64,000 bases of DNA. It comes from CAZKWG01 sp964615375 (GTDB lineage Bacteria; Myxococcota_A; UBA796; CAZKWG01). The notes beneath the pieces are model-generated. The model worked only from the letters and a program-made list of their open reading frames with translations. It was not told the DNA's origin and made no database searches. Shown one piece after another: positions 33,889 through 41,947 of this stretch (positions are counted from its first letter, which is position 1; each line of letters opens with the position of its first letter). A program made the translations under genes and the position numbers. The stretch lies in contig CAZTOW010000048.1 in the NCBI GenBank assembly GCA_964615375.1, positions 1-64,000 on the forward strand. Direction: 5' to 3'.

Positions 33889-33905
33889 AGCAACTCCCGT
33901 GCCAA
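33889..33905 (-). promoter_or_regulatory. Sigma-54 (-24/-12) promoter of the propeller-lipoprotein operon
   Basis: On the minus strand TTGGCACGGGAGTTGCT matches the sigma-54 consensus YTGGCACGRNNNTTGCW at every defined position, with GG and GC at the required spacing. Transcription would begin near 33877, about 43 nt before the ATG at 33834. Sigma-54 promoters need an enhancer-binding activator; its site could lie in the 130 bp between here and the divergent gene at 34038, or farther away. No activator gene is present in the window. Confidence 0.85.
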
Positions 33906-34037
33906 CCCGCTGGATCGGCGTTGCTCCGAGCTCGCGCGCGCCGGCTTCCTCCGGCAGGTCGGCGAGATCACGACATCCCTGTCGCGGTCGTCGCGCCCGC
34001 GGGTGCCCGGAGCGGGCGGGCCGGATAGCGGGCGGCG

Positions 34038-34757
34038 ATGGAGACGACCCTGGACCGGCTGGCGGGGGACTGGTGGATTCATCAGCTCCGCCGAGGGCAC
34101 CGTTACGCCACCGACGATCTGCTGGTGGCCTGGGCGGGGCTGCGCGCGCGGCCGGACGCGCGCCGGGTGCTGGACCTGGGCGCGGGGGTGGGCTCGGTGG
34201 GGCTGCTCACGCTGCTCGGGTTGTGTGAAAACGCACAGCTGCTGGCGGTGGAGGCCCAGGCGGAGAGCGCGGCCCTCTTCCGCCGGACGGTGGAGACCAA
34301 CGGGCTCGGCGACCGGGTGGAGCTGCGGGAGCAGGACCTCCGGGAGCTGGTCGTCGCGCCGGTCTACGATCTCGTGCTGGCCAACCCGCCCTTCCTGCCC
34401 CTGGGCAGCGCCACGCCCAGCCCGGTGCCCCAGCGCGCGGCGGCCCGCCTGGAGCTGCGCGGCGACGTCTTCGACTACGCGCGGGTAGCGGCGAGCGCGC
34501 TGCACCCGGAGGGGCGCTTCTGCCTCTGTCACGCCATCGATGACCCCCGGCCTCCGCGCGCGCTGGAGGCCGCGGGCCTGCGCCTGCTGCTGCGCCAGGA
34601 GCTGCGCTTCCGCGAGGGGAGGGCGTTTGGGCTCGCGCTCTACGTGGCGGGCTGGTCCGGCGAGCGTGAGGAGCGGGAGCCCGGCTGCGTGCGCGACGCG
34701 GCGGGCGAGCTCACCCCCTTCTGGCGGGCGGTGCGGCGGCGGCTGCTCATCGACTGA
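34038..34757 (+). CDS. SAM-dependent methyltransferase, TrmN6/YfiC-like
   Basis: This is a 239-residue Rossmann-fold methyltransferase. The N-terminal RRGHRYATDDLLVAW matches the substrate-recognition segment of the tRNA1(Val) adenine-37 N6-methyltransferase group. SAM-binding motif I is VLDLGAGVGSVGLLTLL, and the amino-methylation motif is ANPPFLP (NPPF). The last 40 residues are Arg/Glu-rich. tRNA adenine-N6 methylation is the most likely reaction; RNA or protein N-methylation is possible. It is divergent from the lipoprotein operon and convergent with the sarcosine-oxidase-like gene, with an 11-bp coding overlap and a 15-bp repeat array beginning at its stop codon. Confidence 0.87.
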   Translation: METTLDRLAGDWWIHQLRRGHRYATDDLLVAWAGLRARPDARRVLDLGAGVGSVGLLTLLGLCENAQLLAVEAQAESAALFRRTVETNGLGDRVELREQDLRELVVAPVYDLVLANPPFLPLGSATPSPVPQRAAARLELRGDVFDYARVAASALHPEGRFCLCHAIDDPRPPRALEAAGLRLLLRQELRFREGRAFGLALYVAGWSGEREEREPGCVRDAAGELTPFWRAVRRRLLID

Positions 34758-35916
34758 GCGCGGGGCGGCTGAGCGCGGGGCGGCTGAGCGCGGGGCGTGT
34801 GGCGGAGAGGAAGCCGATCTCCGACGTGCTCCGGCCGTCGAGGGCGAGCTCGGCCAGGATCTCGCCGAGGGCGGTGGCCAGCTTGAAGCCGTGGCCGCTC
34901 AGCCCCGCGGCCAGGACCACGTTGTCGTGCCCGGGGAGGCGGTCCAGGACAAAGTGGCCGTCGGGGCTCATGGTGTACATGCAGGGGGCGTGCTTCAGGG
35001 CCGGGGGGGTGACGCCGCGGAGGCGCCGGGCGGCGAAGTCGGCGACGCGGGTGAGGTCGTCCGGGTGGAGCTCACGGTCGAGCGCGCTCGGGTCGGCGAC
35101 CTCCGCGCCGGGGCCGTGCTCGGCCAGCTTCAGGCTGCCCGCCTCCAGCGAGGGGAAGCCGTAGAAGAAGGAGCCGTCGGGCTCCTGCACGCCCCAGGTG
35201 GGGAAGCCGGCGCCGAGGGCGAGCGAGGGCTCCTGGCAGGAGAGCCAGAGCTGCACCTTGCGCTGAGGCTGGAGCGCCCCGCGGAGCGTGGGCAGCATGC
35301 GGCCCGCCCAGGCCCCGGCGCAGACCACCAGGGCGGCGGCGTGGTGCTCGCCCGCGCCCGTCCGCACGCGCACGCCCGACGAGGTCGCCTCCCAGTCCAG
35401 CGCCGCCTCGCCCGCGCGCAGGTCGGCCCCCAGGGCGCGCGCGCCGGCCAGGGCGGCCCCCACGCAGCGCTCGACGTAGAGCAGGCCCGCGTCGCGCTCC
35501 AGAAGCCCCAGCGCGCCCTCGTAGGGGCGCATGCCGGGCCAGCGGCGGGGGAGCTCAGCGCCGTCCAGCTCCTCGAGCGGCAGCGCGTGCTCGGCGGCGG
35601 CCCGGCGCGTTCCCGCGATGACCTCGCCCTCGGGGGGGCCCACGAAGAGCAGGCCGGTGCGCTCGAAGAGGCGCTCCCCGCGCTCTGCCTCCAGGCGATC
35701 CCAACCCGCGTAGGCTCTCTTCAACAAGGGCACGTAGTCGGGGTGCTCGAAGTACGCCTTGCGGATGATCCGCGTCTCGCCGTGGGAGCTGCCCAGCGCA
35801 TGCACCAGCGCGTGCTGCTCCAGCCCCAGCACCCGCGCCCCCCGGCGCGCCAGCGCCAGCGCCGCCTGACTGCCCACCCCACCGAGCCCCAGCACGATCA
35901 CGTCCGCAACGCTCAT
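34747..35916 (-). CDS. Sarcosine oxidase/N-methyltryptophan oxidase-like FAD amine oxidase
   Basis: From ATG 35916 the product has 389 residues. The FAD fingerprint is VIVLGLGGVGSQAALALARR (5-24). GSSHGETRIIRKAYFEHPDY is the diagnostic monomeric sarcosine oxidase/SolA segment. KHAPCMYTMSPDGHFVLDRL contains the Cys that covalently binds FAD, and AAGLSGHGFKLATALGE closes the domain. It oxidises an N-methyl or secondary amino acid, giving formaldehyde and hydrogen peroxide; the exact substrate is unknown. The C-terminus runs through a 15-bp tandem repeat and ends with three RPALS units beyond the normal family end. Monocistronic. Confidence 0.92.
   Translation of the reverse strand: MSVADVIVLGLGGVGSQAALALARRGARVLGLEQHALVHALGSSHGETRIIRKAYFEHPDYVPLLKRAYAGWDRLEAERGERLFERTGLLFVGPPEGEVIAGTRRAAAEHALPLEELDGAELPRRWPGMRPYEGALGLLERDAGLLYVERCVGAALAGARALGADLRAGEAALDWEATSSGVRVRTGAGEHHAAALVVCAGAWAGRMLPTLRGALQPQRKVQLWLSCQEPSLALGAGFPTWGVQEPDGSFFYGFPSLEAGSLKLAEHGPGAEVADPSALDRELHPDDLTRVADFAARRLRGVTPPALKHAPCMYTMSPDGHFVLDRLPGHDNVVLAAGLSGHGFKLATALGEILAELALDGRSTSEIGFLSATRPALSRPALSRPALSR
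34756..34797. repeat. 15-bp tandem repeat at the trmN6-like/sarcosine-oxidase junction
   Basis: The unit GAGCGCGGGGCGGCT occurs at 34756-34770 and 34771-34785, with a 12-bp partial copy at 34786-34797. It begins inside the stop codon of the plus-strand methyltransferase gene and codes on the minus strand for the pentapeptide RPALS at the end of the oxidase. Because 15 is a multiple of 3, copy-number change would not shift the oxidase frame. Confidence 0.9.
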
Positions 35917-36003
35917 GGCTGCCCACCCCATCTGGACGAACAAGGCTAGCGGGACGCCGCGCGATTGTCGAGGGGGACCGCGCGCCCTCGCTGTAGAGAC
36001 GAG

Positions 36004-36048
36004 AAGACCCGCGCGCCGGGCCCCCGAGAGGGCCGACGCGCGGGTCTT
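36004..36048 (-). terminator. Strong hairpin terminator after the HU gene
   Basis: AAGACCCGCGCG (36004-36015) and its exact complement CGCGCGGGTCTT (36037-36048) form a 12-bp stem closed by a GC-rich inner arm. It lies 22 bp after the HU stop codon. On the minus strand it is followed by a T/C-rich run (CTTCTCGTCTCT). A protein highly expressed such as HU commonly has such a terminator. The symmetric ends could also stop transcription from the other side. Confidence 0.75.
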
Positions 36049-36070
36049 GTGGCTCGCGCGAGACCTCGGC

Positions 36071-36352
36071 TCACTCGCCGGGGTTCAGCGCCTCCTTGAG
36101 GCCCTTGCCCGCGCGGAACACGGGGATGTGGCGGGCGGGGACCTTGATCTCGCGGCCGGAGCGCGGGTTGTGGCCCGTGAACTCGCGGCGCTTCGACACC
36201 GTGAACGTGCCGAAGTCGGAGATGGTGACCTTCTCGCCCTTGGTGAGGGCCTCCTGGACAGCCTCGACGACGATGTGGATGTACTGCGCGGCGCGGACCT
36301 TGGGGATGTCCGCGCGCTCAGCGAGAATCTCGGTGAGACCAGCCTTGTTCAT
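36071..36352 (-). CDS. HU/IHF-family histone-like DNA-binding protein
   Basis: This 93-residue protein bends and compacts DNA as a dimer. It starts MNKAGLTEILAERADIPKV, has the helical dimer part, and then the conserved TISDFGTFTVSKRREFTGHN with the DNA-clamp arm NPRSGREIKVPARHIPVFRA, so all family landmarks are present. An excellent AGGAGG precedes the ATG at 36352, which is preferred over an upstream in-frame ATG at 36463. HU versus IHF cannot be separated by eye. Monocistronic, with a strong terminator at 36004-36048 and a 400-bp leader/promoter region upstream. Confidence 0.96.
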   Translation of the reverse strand: MNKAGLTEILAERADIPKVRAAQYIHIVVEAVQEALTKGEKVTISDFGTFTVSKRREFTGHNPRSGREIKVPARHIPVFRAGKGLKEALNPGE

Positions 36353-36758
36353 GATCGTCCTCCTGGTGTAGCGCATTCTTGCGCCTGGGGTGCGCCTCCG
36401 ATGACCGGAGGCAGACTCACAGACCGTATCGAACCAGGGCACCTCTCGAAGGGGAGCCTTCAAGGGGGACCTTGGATGTCCGACGTGCTTTTGAAGCTAT
36501 CAGACCGATCCCCCTTCTGCCAAGGCCAAAAATGCAGATCGTTCAACGGCAAGGCCAGAATTTGTCCAGCGAGCCCTCTGAGGGTCCGCGCAGGTCCACA
36601 TTGGATGCGCGCGACCATCGGCGATGGAGGCTCAGAATTCGTGGACAGAGCCCAGGATCGCGCCCGCGGGAGGTCGCGCTCCTGAACAGGTTGACCGGGG
36701 GGATCTCGCGGCCGCAGGCGTGCTAACCCGGGACCTGGGGATGGCGCGTGCGCGAGAC
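36353..36758. other. Non-coding interval between HU and the Tad cluster
   Basis: No convincing gene is seen in these 406 bp. The part next to HU must hold the HU promoter and leader. It includes a 7-bp hairpin, GCCTCCG-ATGAC-CGGAGGC (36394-36412), about 42 bp upstream of the HU start codon, that would form in the leader RNA. The part near 36520-36700 is less GC-rich than the genes around it. I find no clean -35/-10 pair and no terminator-type T run for the Tad cluster that ends at 36759. Confidence 0.5.
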
Positions 36759-37157
36759 TCAGGGATCGTACAGGTGCCCGTAGTAGATGCCCACCGCCGT
36801 GAACGCGACGTCGTCCGGCAGCGGCACCATCCCCACCAGAGGTACATAGGGGAGCGTGATCGTCACCGAGATGGTCTGCGGATCGGTGCTGGCGTCGATC
36901 TCTGCCTCGACCTCGGCGTCGTCCGGGTTCACCCCGAAGCGCTCGAGCCACAGGTTCGTGGAGTCGACCGCGACCCCCTCCGGGTCGTCCGCGCTGGCCA
37001 GGCCTCCCGAGATGCGGGTCCCGCGGCCCGCGGCGATGACCGCGCTCATCTGGTGGAAGAGGAACCAGGCCCAGTCGGCGACCCCGGCCACCAGCAGCAC
37101 CGCGAGCGGCAGCACCAGCCCGAACTCGAGGGCCTGCGACCCGCGTCGGCGCCTCAC
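36759..37157 (-). CDS. TadE-like minor pilin/pseudopilin, second copy
   Basis: The 132-residue product begins with a short basic stretch (RRRGSQALEF) followed by a hydrophobic helix, LVLPLAVLLVAGVADWAWFL. This is the TadE-type layout of pseudopilins that sit in the inner membrane and are assembled at the Tad pilus. The rest is a small beta-rich domain ending IYYGHLYDP. The GTG start at 37157 overlaps the upstream stop as GTGA. It is last in the Tad cluster. It resembles the preceding TadE-like protein in size and layout, so the pair may have arisen by duplication. Confidence 0.8.
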   Translation of the reverse strand: MRRRRGSQALEFGLVLPLAVLLVAGVADWAWFLFHQMSAVIAAGRGTRISGGLASADDPEGVAVDSTNLWLERFGVNPDDAEVEAEIDASTDPQTISVTITLPYVPLVGMVPLPDDVAFTAVGIYYGHLYDP

Positions 37158-37546
37158 TGGACCACCATGCGGAAGGTGGTCTCCGCGCGCATGGTGGCGG
37201 GGGCGGGCAGGAGCTGGATGAGCTCCTCGTAGGGCACCGTGGCGATGACCGTGATCATGTCGCCGTCGGCCGTGCTGGCCAGGTCCGCCGCGACCTCCGA
37301 GGCGTCCGCGTCCAGCCCGGCGAGCTCCAGCGCGGACAGGGTCTGGTTCATGCCGACGGTCTCGGCGTCGTCCGGCTCCTCGTGCACGGCCGCGGCCAGC
37401 GCCCCGTCGCGGACGGCCTGCACGACGGCCACCTCGCGGAACAGGTACCAGCCCCACTCGATGACGCCCGCGACGATGACGAAGAGCACGGGCAGCGAGA
37501 ACGCGAACTCCACCGCCACCGAGCCGCGGCGCCCGCGCGCCCTCAC
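37154..37546 (-). CDS. TadE-like minor pilin/pseudopilin, first copy
   Basis: The 130-residue product opens with basic residues and GSVAVEFAFSLPVLFVIVAG, the Glu-Phe-containing helix of TadE-family pseudopilins. A soluble part follows, with two small strands (MITVIATVPYEELIQLL). The GTG start at 37546 overlaps the TadG stop as GTGA, and its own stop overlaps the second tadE-like gene in the same way. Translation of tadG and both tadE-like genes is therefore probably coupled, fixing their ratio. The role in pilus assembly is inferred from the family and the cluster. Confidence 0.82.
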   Translation of the reverse strand: MRARGRRGSVAVEFAFSLPVLFVIVAGVIEWGWYLFREVAVVQAVRDGALAAAVHEEPDDAETVGMNQTLSALELAGLDADASEVAADLASTADGDMITVIATVPYEELIQLLPAPATMRAETTFRMVVQ

Positions 37547-38691
37547 CACATCACCGTCGGCGGCCCGGTGACCGTGACGCCGTAGTCCTCGCCGCCCCAG
37601 GCCGTGCCCGCGTCGTACTCGCTCGACGGGTCGATGCGCACCCAGATGTTCTTCGGGCTCTTGGAGTCCGCGACGTCGTAGATGGCGCCCCAGACGAAGC
37701 CCTTGACGGCGAAGGACTCGTTCCACTTGCCGCCGGTGCCCGTGCAGTAGGAGTCGGCGGCGTCGATGACCGGCATCGGGCCCACCAGCATCTTGCCGTA
37801 CTTGGGCTTGGCGACGGAGCTGTTGCTGTGCTGGGTGGGGAGGGAGCCCCACACGCTGCTGTCCCAGGGCAGGCCCTCGTCCTCCAGGATGTCCGTGATC
37901 GTGTGCAGGCTGGAGGTGAGCTCGCCGTTCGAGGTGCTCGCGGTCTGGGAGGTGGTGCCCTCGGGGCAGCTCGAGCTGACCTCACCGGTGGCGTACCACT
38001 CCTGCATGCAGTCCACGCTGGCCAGCAGGTGGTTCGTGGCCCAGGAGGCGTTGGGACTCGTCCCCAGCGCCGTCCAGCCGGTGTTGTCCACGCCGTCCGG
38101 GCTCAGGCGGAACTCGGCGTCCACCAGCGTGTCCGTGTCCCAGGTCTCGAACTGGCAGTCGGGGATCCCGAAGGGCAGGTACCAGGAGACCGCGCTGGCC
38201 GAGAGGCTCAGGCCCTGCAGGGCTACGCTGGTGGCGGCGGCGCTCAGGTAGTCGTTGTCCCAGGCGACCTTGGAGAACATGGCGCCCATGGAGGCGTCGG
38301 CGAGGTTGACCTGCACCGCGTTCACCGCCACGGGGTCGGTGGACGGGGTGAAGGCCCCATCGGCCCAGACGCCCAACACGACGTCCCCGCCCGGGGTGTT
38401 GGCCGTGTTGGGATCGAGGTCCAGCGCCTCACCGCGGACCTCGTTCAGGGCGGCGACCGCCACCGCCATGTTGCGCGCCTGGGTGAGACCGGCGGCGCTG
38501 TCGTCGAGCATCGCGGCGCCGGCCATGGCCGAGGCGTCGGCGCTCGCCTGGAGCTGCGCCTGGATGAGCCGCGTGTAGCCGAGATCGATGACGATCGCGG
38601 CGAAGCCCATCACGACGACCAGCAGGATCGCCATCATGACCGCGATCGCGCCACGCCTGCTTTGAGGATATCGCCGCCGAGTGTGCGTCAT
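37543..38691 (-). CDS. tadG: TadG-like pilus-assembly protein
   Basis: This is a 382-residue protein with a basic N-terminus, then GAIAVMMAILLVVVMGFAAI as membrane helix and DLGYTRLIQAQLQASADASA, the signature of the TadE/TadG N-terminal (Flp-assembly) domain. The long outer part is rich in Asp, Ser, Thr and Trp, with paired Cys residues. It has no clear von Willebrand A domain, which longer TadG proteins have. Its ATG overlaps the tadC stop by 4 nt and its stop overlaps the first tadE-like gene. It is thought to act in the periplasmic part of the Tad machine. Confidence 0.82.
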   Translation of the reverse strand: MTHTRRRYPQSRRGAIAVMMAILLVVVMGFAAIVIDLGYTRLIQAQLQASADASAMAGAAMLDDSAAGLTQARNMAVAVAALNEVRGEALDLDPNTANTPGGDVVLGVWADGAFTPSTDPVAVNAVQVNLADASMGAMFSKVAWDNDYLSAAATSVALQGLSLSASAVSWYLPFGIPDCQFETWDTDTLVDAEFRLSPDGVDNTGWTALGTSPNASWATNHLLASVDCMQEWYATGEVSSSCPEGTTSQTASTSNGELTSSLHTITDILEDEGLPWDSSVWGSLPTQHSNSSVAKPKYGKMLVGPMPVIDAADSYCTGTGGKWNESFAVKGFVWGAIYDVADSKSPKNIWVRIDPSSEYDAGTAWGGEDYGVTVTGPPTVMW

Positions 38692-39638
38692 TGCATCCCC
38701 GAGCGCATGGTGGGAATGAGCACCTGTATGACGTTAACCACCGCCGGCCCCAGGACAACGGCGAAGAGGGCGGGCAGGATGAACATGACCATCACGACGG
38801 TCAGCTTCGGCGCGGCCTTGGCGGCGCGCTTCTCGGCGTCCAGCGCCCGGCGCTTGCGGACGTGCTGGGCGTGGGCGCGCAGCGAGTCGGCGACGCCCGA
38901 GCCGTACTTCTCGGCGTGGGCCAGCACGTTGACCAGGGAGGTCACCTCGTTGACGCCCGTGCGATCGGCGAGTCGGCGCAGCACCTCCAGGCGCGGCATG
39001 CCGGCGTTGGCCTCCTGCGTGAGGATCTCCAGCTCTCCCGCCAGCTCTGGCGCGGTGGGCTTGAGCTCGCGGGCGACGCGCATGAAGGAGGCGTCCAGCC
39101 CGAGCCCGGCCTCCAGACAGCTCACCAGCATGTCGAGCGCGTTGGGGAAGCTCTTGAGGATCGCGTCCTGACGCGCCGTGCGCCGACCCTGCACGATCAG
39201 GTAGGGCACGTAGTAGCCGATGTTCGCGCCCGCGATCAGGATGAGCGCGAAGATGAGCGCCTTCGAGGGCCGGAACGCGACCAGCAGGAAGAGCGGCATG
39301 AGCAGCGCGAGCCCAATTCGCAGGGCGAGATAGGTCGAGACGTCTCGGCGCCCGCGGTAGCCCGCCTGGATGAGCTGCTGCCGCAGGGCCTCGCGCTCGC
39401 CGGCCTCCTTGGGGGCGGCGAGGTTCTCCACCACCGCGTCCAGCCGTCGCTCCTTGGGCCCCAGGGGGGTCTGGACGAGGAACTGCTCCTCGACCGGCTC
39501 GCTCTCGGTGGGGCTCTCCTCCTCGGGCAGCTCGGCGGCCTCCTCCGGCTTGCGCAGCAGCACCCAGCCCATCCCGAAGAGGGCGATCAGCATCGCGAAG
39601 ACGATGAGCGGCAGCAGGCTGCCGAGGGCGGTGATCAT
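38688..39638 (-). CDS. tadC: Tad secretion inner-membrane platform protein TadC
   Basis: The 316-residue protein has a T2SSF/GspF-type domain with hydrophobic segments near 8-28, 105-145 and 285-310. The cytoplasmic part includes FPNALDMLVSCLEAGLGLDA and the repeat-like ELEILTQEANAGMPRLEVLR. Together with TadB it forms the membrane platform that the TadA ATPase drives. The ATG overlaps the tadB stop as TGATG, and its stop overlaps tadG as ATGA. An acidic linker (EEAAELPEEESPTESEPVEE) follows the first helix, unusually long for the family. Confidence 0.92.
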   Translation of the reverse strand: MITALGSLLPLIVFAMLIALFGMGWVLLRKPEEAAELPEEESPTESEPVEEQFLVQTPLGPKERRLDAVVENLAAPKEAGEREALRQQLIQAGYRGRRDVSTYLALRIGLALLMPLFLLVAFRPSKALIFALILIAGANIGYYVPYLIVQGRRTARQDAILKSFPNALDMLVSCLEAGLGLDASFMRVARELKPTAPELAGELEILTQEANAGMPRLEVLRRLADRTGVNEVTSLVNVLAHAEKYGSGVADSLRAHAQHVRKRRALDAEKRAAKAAPKLTVVMVMFILPALFAVVLGPAVVNVIQVLIPTMRSGMQ

Positions 39639-40582
39639 CAGGTCTCCACCTGCGAGAGCTTGCGCATGATGATGGCCCCGATCGTCAGCGACATCGCCGC
39701 GGCCCCGAGGATGGTGCGCCCCATCGTCGTCGTGAAGAGGGGCGACATGTACTCCGGCCGGATCATCAGGATGGCGAAGCCCACCAGGAATGGCATGGCC
39801 GTGAGGATGGCCGCGCTGAAGCGCACCTCGGCGGTCAGCGCCTCCACCTTCTCCTCGAAGATGATGCGCTCTCGGATGGTCTTGGACAGGTTGTCCAGCA
39901 TCTCGATGAGGTTTCCGCCGGTCTCCCGTTGAAGCAGGATGGAGCTCACGAAGAGGCGCAGGTCGAAGTTGTCGGGGTTGCGCGAGATGAGGTCGCTCAG
40001 GCTCTCGCGGGGATCGCGGCCGAGCCGGCTCTCTTCAGCGACGATGCCCAGCTCGCGCGAGAGCGGCATGGGGAGCTCGTTCGCGCTGATGCGCAGGGCG
40101 TCGGAGAAGGCGTGGCCGGCGCGGAGCGTGCGGGCGATGAGGTCGAGCCCGTCGGGGAGCTGCACGCTGAGCGCCTGGTTTCGCTCGCCCGCCTGCCGCA
40201 GCAGCAGGAGGAACGGGACCGCGCCCAGCGCGAGACCAGCGAAGGCCAGGAAGCTCCGGCTCACGAAGAGCAGCAGCACGAAGCCCACGAAGGAGAAGGC
40301 CGCGGCGCGGACCATGAAGTCCTTGGGATCGTCCTCACGCCCCGCGCGCCGGAGCTGCGTCGCCACCCAGGGGCCGAAGGAGGGGCCCATCCACGAGGGT
40401 GCGCTGAGGTTCGCTTTGCGCAGGAAGTCGGTGTTGTCCTGCCCGATGGCGCCCAGCCGTCGCCCCAGCTTCTCCCGGCGACTCTCCTGACGTGCCCGAA
40501 TGGCGTTCCAGGCGAAGAACAGCGCTGCGCCGATCCCCGCGAACCCCAGCAGCGCGAAGATGACCGGCAGGAGCGTCACCAT
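39638..40582 (-). CDS. tadB: Tad secretion inner-membrane platform protein TadB
   Basis: The 314-residue protein has a T2SSF domain in its second half, with LPDGLDLIARTLRAGHAFSD and GGNLIEMLDNLSKTIRERI. The latter is the GspF-type segment that contacts the ATPase. Membrane helices lie at about 5-25, 92-130 and 255-310. It starts 6 bp after the ATPase gene and overlaps tadC by one base. It acts in the inner membrane with TadC to insert or extract pilin. Confidence 0.92.
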   Translation of the reverse strand: MVTLLPVIFALLGFAGIGAALFFAWNAIRARQESRREKLGRRLGAIGQDNTDFLRKANLSAPSWMGPSFGPWVATQLRRAGREDDPKDFMVRAAAFSFVGFVLLLFVSRSFLAFAGLALGAVPFLLLLRQAGERNQALSVQLPDGLDLIARTLRAGHAFSDALRISANELPMPLSRELGIVAEESRLGRDPRESLSDLISRNPDNFDLRLFVSSILLQRETGGNLIEMLDNLSKTIRERIIFEEKVEALTAEVRFSAAILTAMPFLVGFAILMIRPEYMSPLFTTTMGRTILGAAAMSLTIGAIIMRKLSQVET

Positions 40583-40588
40583 GGCAGT

Positions 40589-41947
40589 TCAGACCTCCTG
40601 TTCATAATTCCAGAGGCTTGCCGGGAAGGTGATCCCGTAAGCTTCGAGCTTCTCCGCGTACACGGGACGTACCCCGAGGCCGCGGAACACGCCACGCACG
40701 CGGCCGGTCGGCTCCACGTTCGTCTGCTGGAACTGGAAGATCTCCTGGGTCGTGATCCCGTGCTCGTTGATGCCCGTCACCTCGGTCATCGAGACGATGC
40801 GGCGCTTGCCGTCCTGCAGACGCTTGACCTGGATGACCATGTGCAGCGCGTCCGCGATCATCTCGCGGATGGCGGTGCCCGAGATGTTGCCGAGCCCGAG
40901 GCCCACCATGGTCTCCAGGCGGCGGAAGGCGTGGCGGGGCGTGTTGGCGTGGATCGTGCCGAGCGAGCCCTCGTGGCCCGTGTTCATGGCCTGGAGCATG
41001 TCGATGGCCTCGGCGCCGCGGATCTCGCCGACCACGATGCGGTCGGGCCGCATGCGCAGCGAGTTCTTCACGAGATCGCGCGCGGTGACCTCGCCCTCGC
41101 CCTCCAGGTTGCGCGGCCGGGTCTCCAGCCGCACGACGTGGGGCTGCTGGAGGCGGAGCTCGGCGGCGTCCTCGATGGTGATGATGCGCTCGTCCGAGGG
41201 GATGAAGGAGGAGAGCACGTTGAGCAGCGTGGTCTTGCCGGTGCCGGTCCCGCCGCTGATGAGGATGTTCAGCTTGGCCTTCACGCAGCCCTGGAGGTAC
41301 TCCATCATGGGCGCCGGCAGCGCGCCGAAGCGGACCAGGTCGGCGGGGCCGATGGGCTTCGTGCCGAAGCGGCGGATGGAGACCGAGGGGCCGTCCAGGG
41401 CCAGCGGCGGGATGATGGCGTTGACGCGGCTGCCGTCGGGCAGGCGGGCGTCGACCATGGGCGTGCTCTCGTCGATGCGGCGACCGACCCCGCTCACGAT
41501 GCGCTCGATGATGTGCATCAGGTGCTGGTCGTCGTTGAAGCGCACGTCCGAGCGCTGCAGCTTCCCGTCCTTCTCGATGTAGACCGTCTGGGAGTTGTTG
41601 ATCAGGATGTCGGAGATGCCCGGATCCGAGATCAGCTTCTCCAGCGGGCCGAAGCCGAGCACCTCGTTGATGACGTCGTCGGTGAGGCGCGCGGCGTCGT
41701 CCCGGCTCAGCGAGAGCCGGCGGGAGGCGATGAGGTTGGCCAGGGTGGCGCGGAGCTGGGGCTCGATCTCCTTGCGGGAGCGGTCGCGGAGCCGGGAGAG
41801 GTCCACCGCCTCGATGAGCTCGGTGTGGAGCTGTCGCCGGAGCCGCTCCTGCTCAGGGTTGGCGGCCGAGCTCTGGGTGTTCTGGACAGGCGCGGACTCG
41901 GGCTGCTCGACGACGCCGCGGATACGATCGACCAGGCGCTGGCTCAC
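40589..41947 (-). CDS. cpaF: Tad pilus assembly ATPase CpaF/TadA
   Basis: This is a 452-residue hexameric secretion ATPase that powers pilus growth. Walker A is SGGTGTGKTT (231-240). The Asp box and Walker B regions include TIEDAAELRLQQPHVVRLET and DRIVVGEIRGAEAIDMLQAM, and the His box lies near HEGSLGTIHANTPRHAF. The N-terminal domain (about 40-190) carries DVINEVLGFGPLEKLISDPG, typical of CpaF. Its start overlaps the end of the CpaE-like gene by 4 nt. All catalytic motifs are intact. Confidence 0.96.
   Translation of the reverse strand: MSQRLVDRIRGVVEQPESAPVQNTQSSAANPEQERLRRQLHTELIEAVDLSRLRDRSRKEIEPQLRATLANLIASRRLSLSRDDAARLTDDVINEVLGFGPLEKLISDPGISDILINNSQTVYIEKDGKLQRSDVRFNDDQHLMHIIERIVSGVGRRIDESTPMVDARLPDGSRVNAIIPPLALDGPSVSIRRFGTKPIGPADLVRFGALPAPMMEYLQGCVKAKLNILISGGTGTGKTTLLNVLSSFIPSDERIITIEDAAELRLQQPHVVRLETRPRNLEGEGEVTARDLVKNSLRMRPDRIVVGEIRGAEAIDMLQAMNTGHEGSLGTIHANTPRHAFRRLETMVGLGLGNISGTAIREMIADALHMVIQVKRLQDGKRRIVSMTEVTGINEHGITTQEIFQFQQTNVEPTGRVRGVFRGLGVRPVYAEKLEAYGITFPASLWNYEQEV

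Noticed and set aside
30823..34488. A plus-strand open frame of about 1220 residues across the lipoprotein operon.
   Set aside because: It is antisense to two lipoproteins with good signal peptides and ribosome sites, and its translation is Val/Gly/His-rich with no domain.
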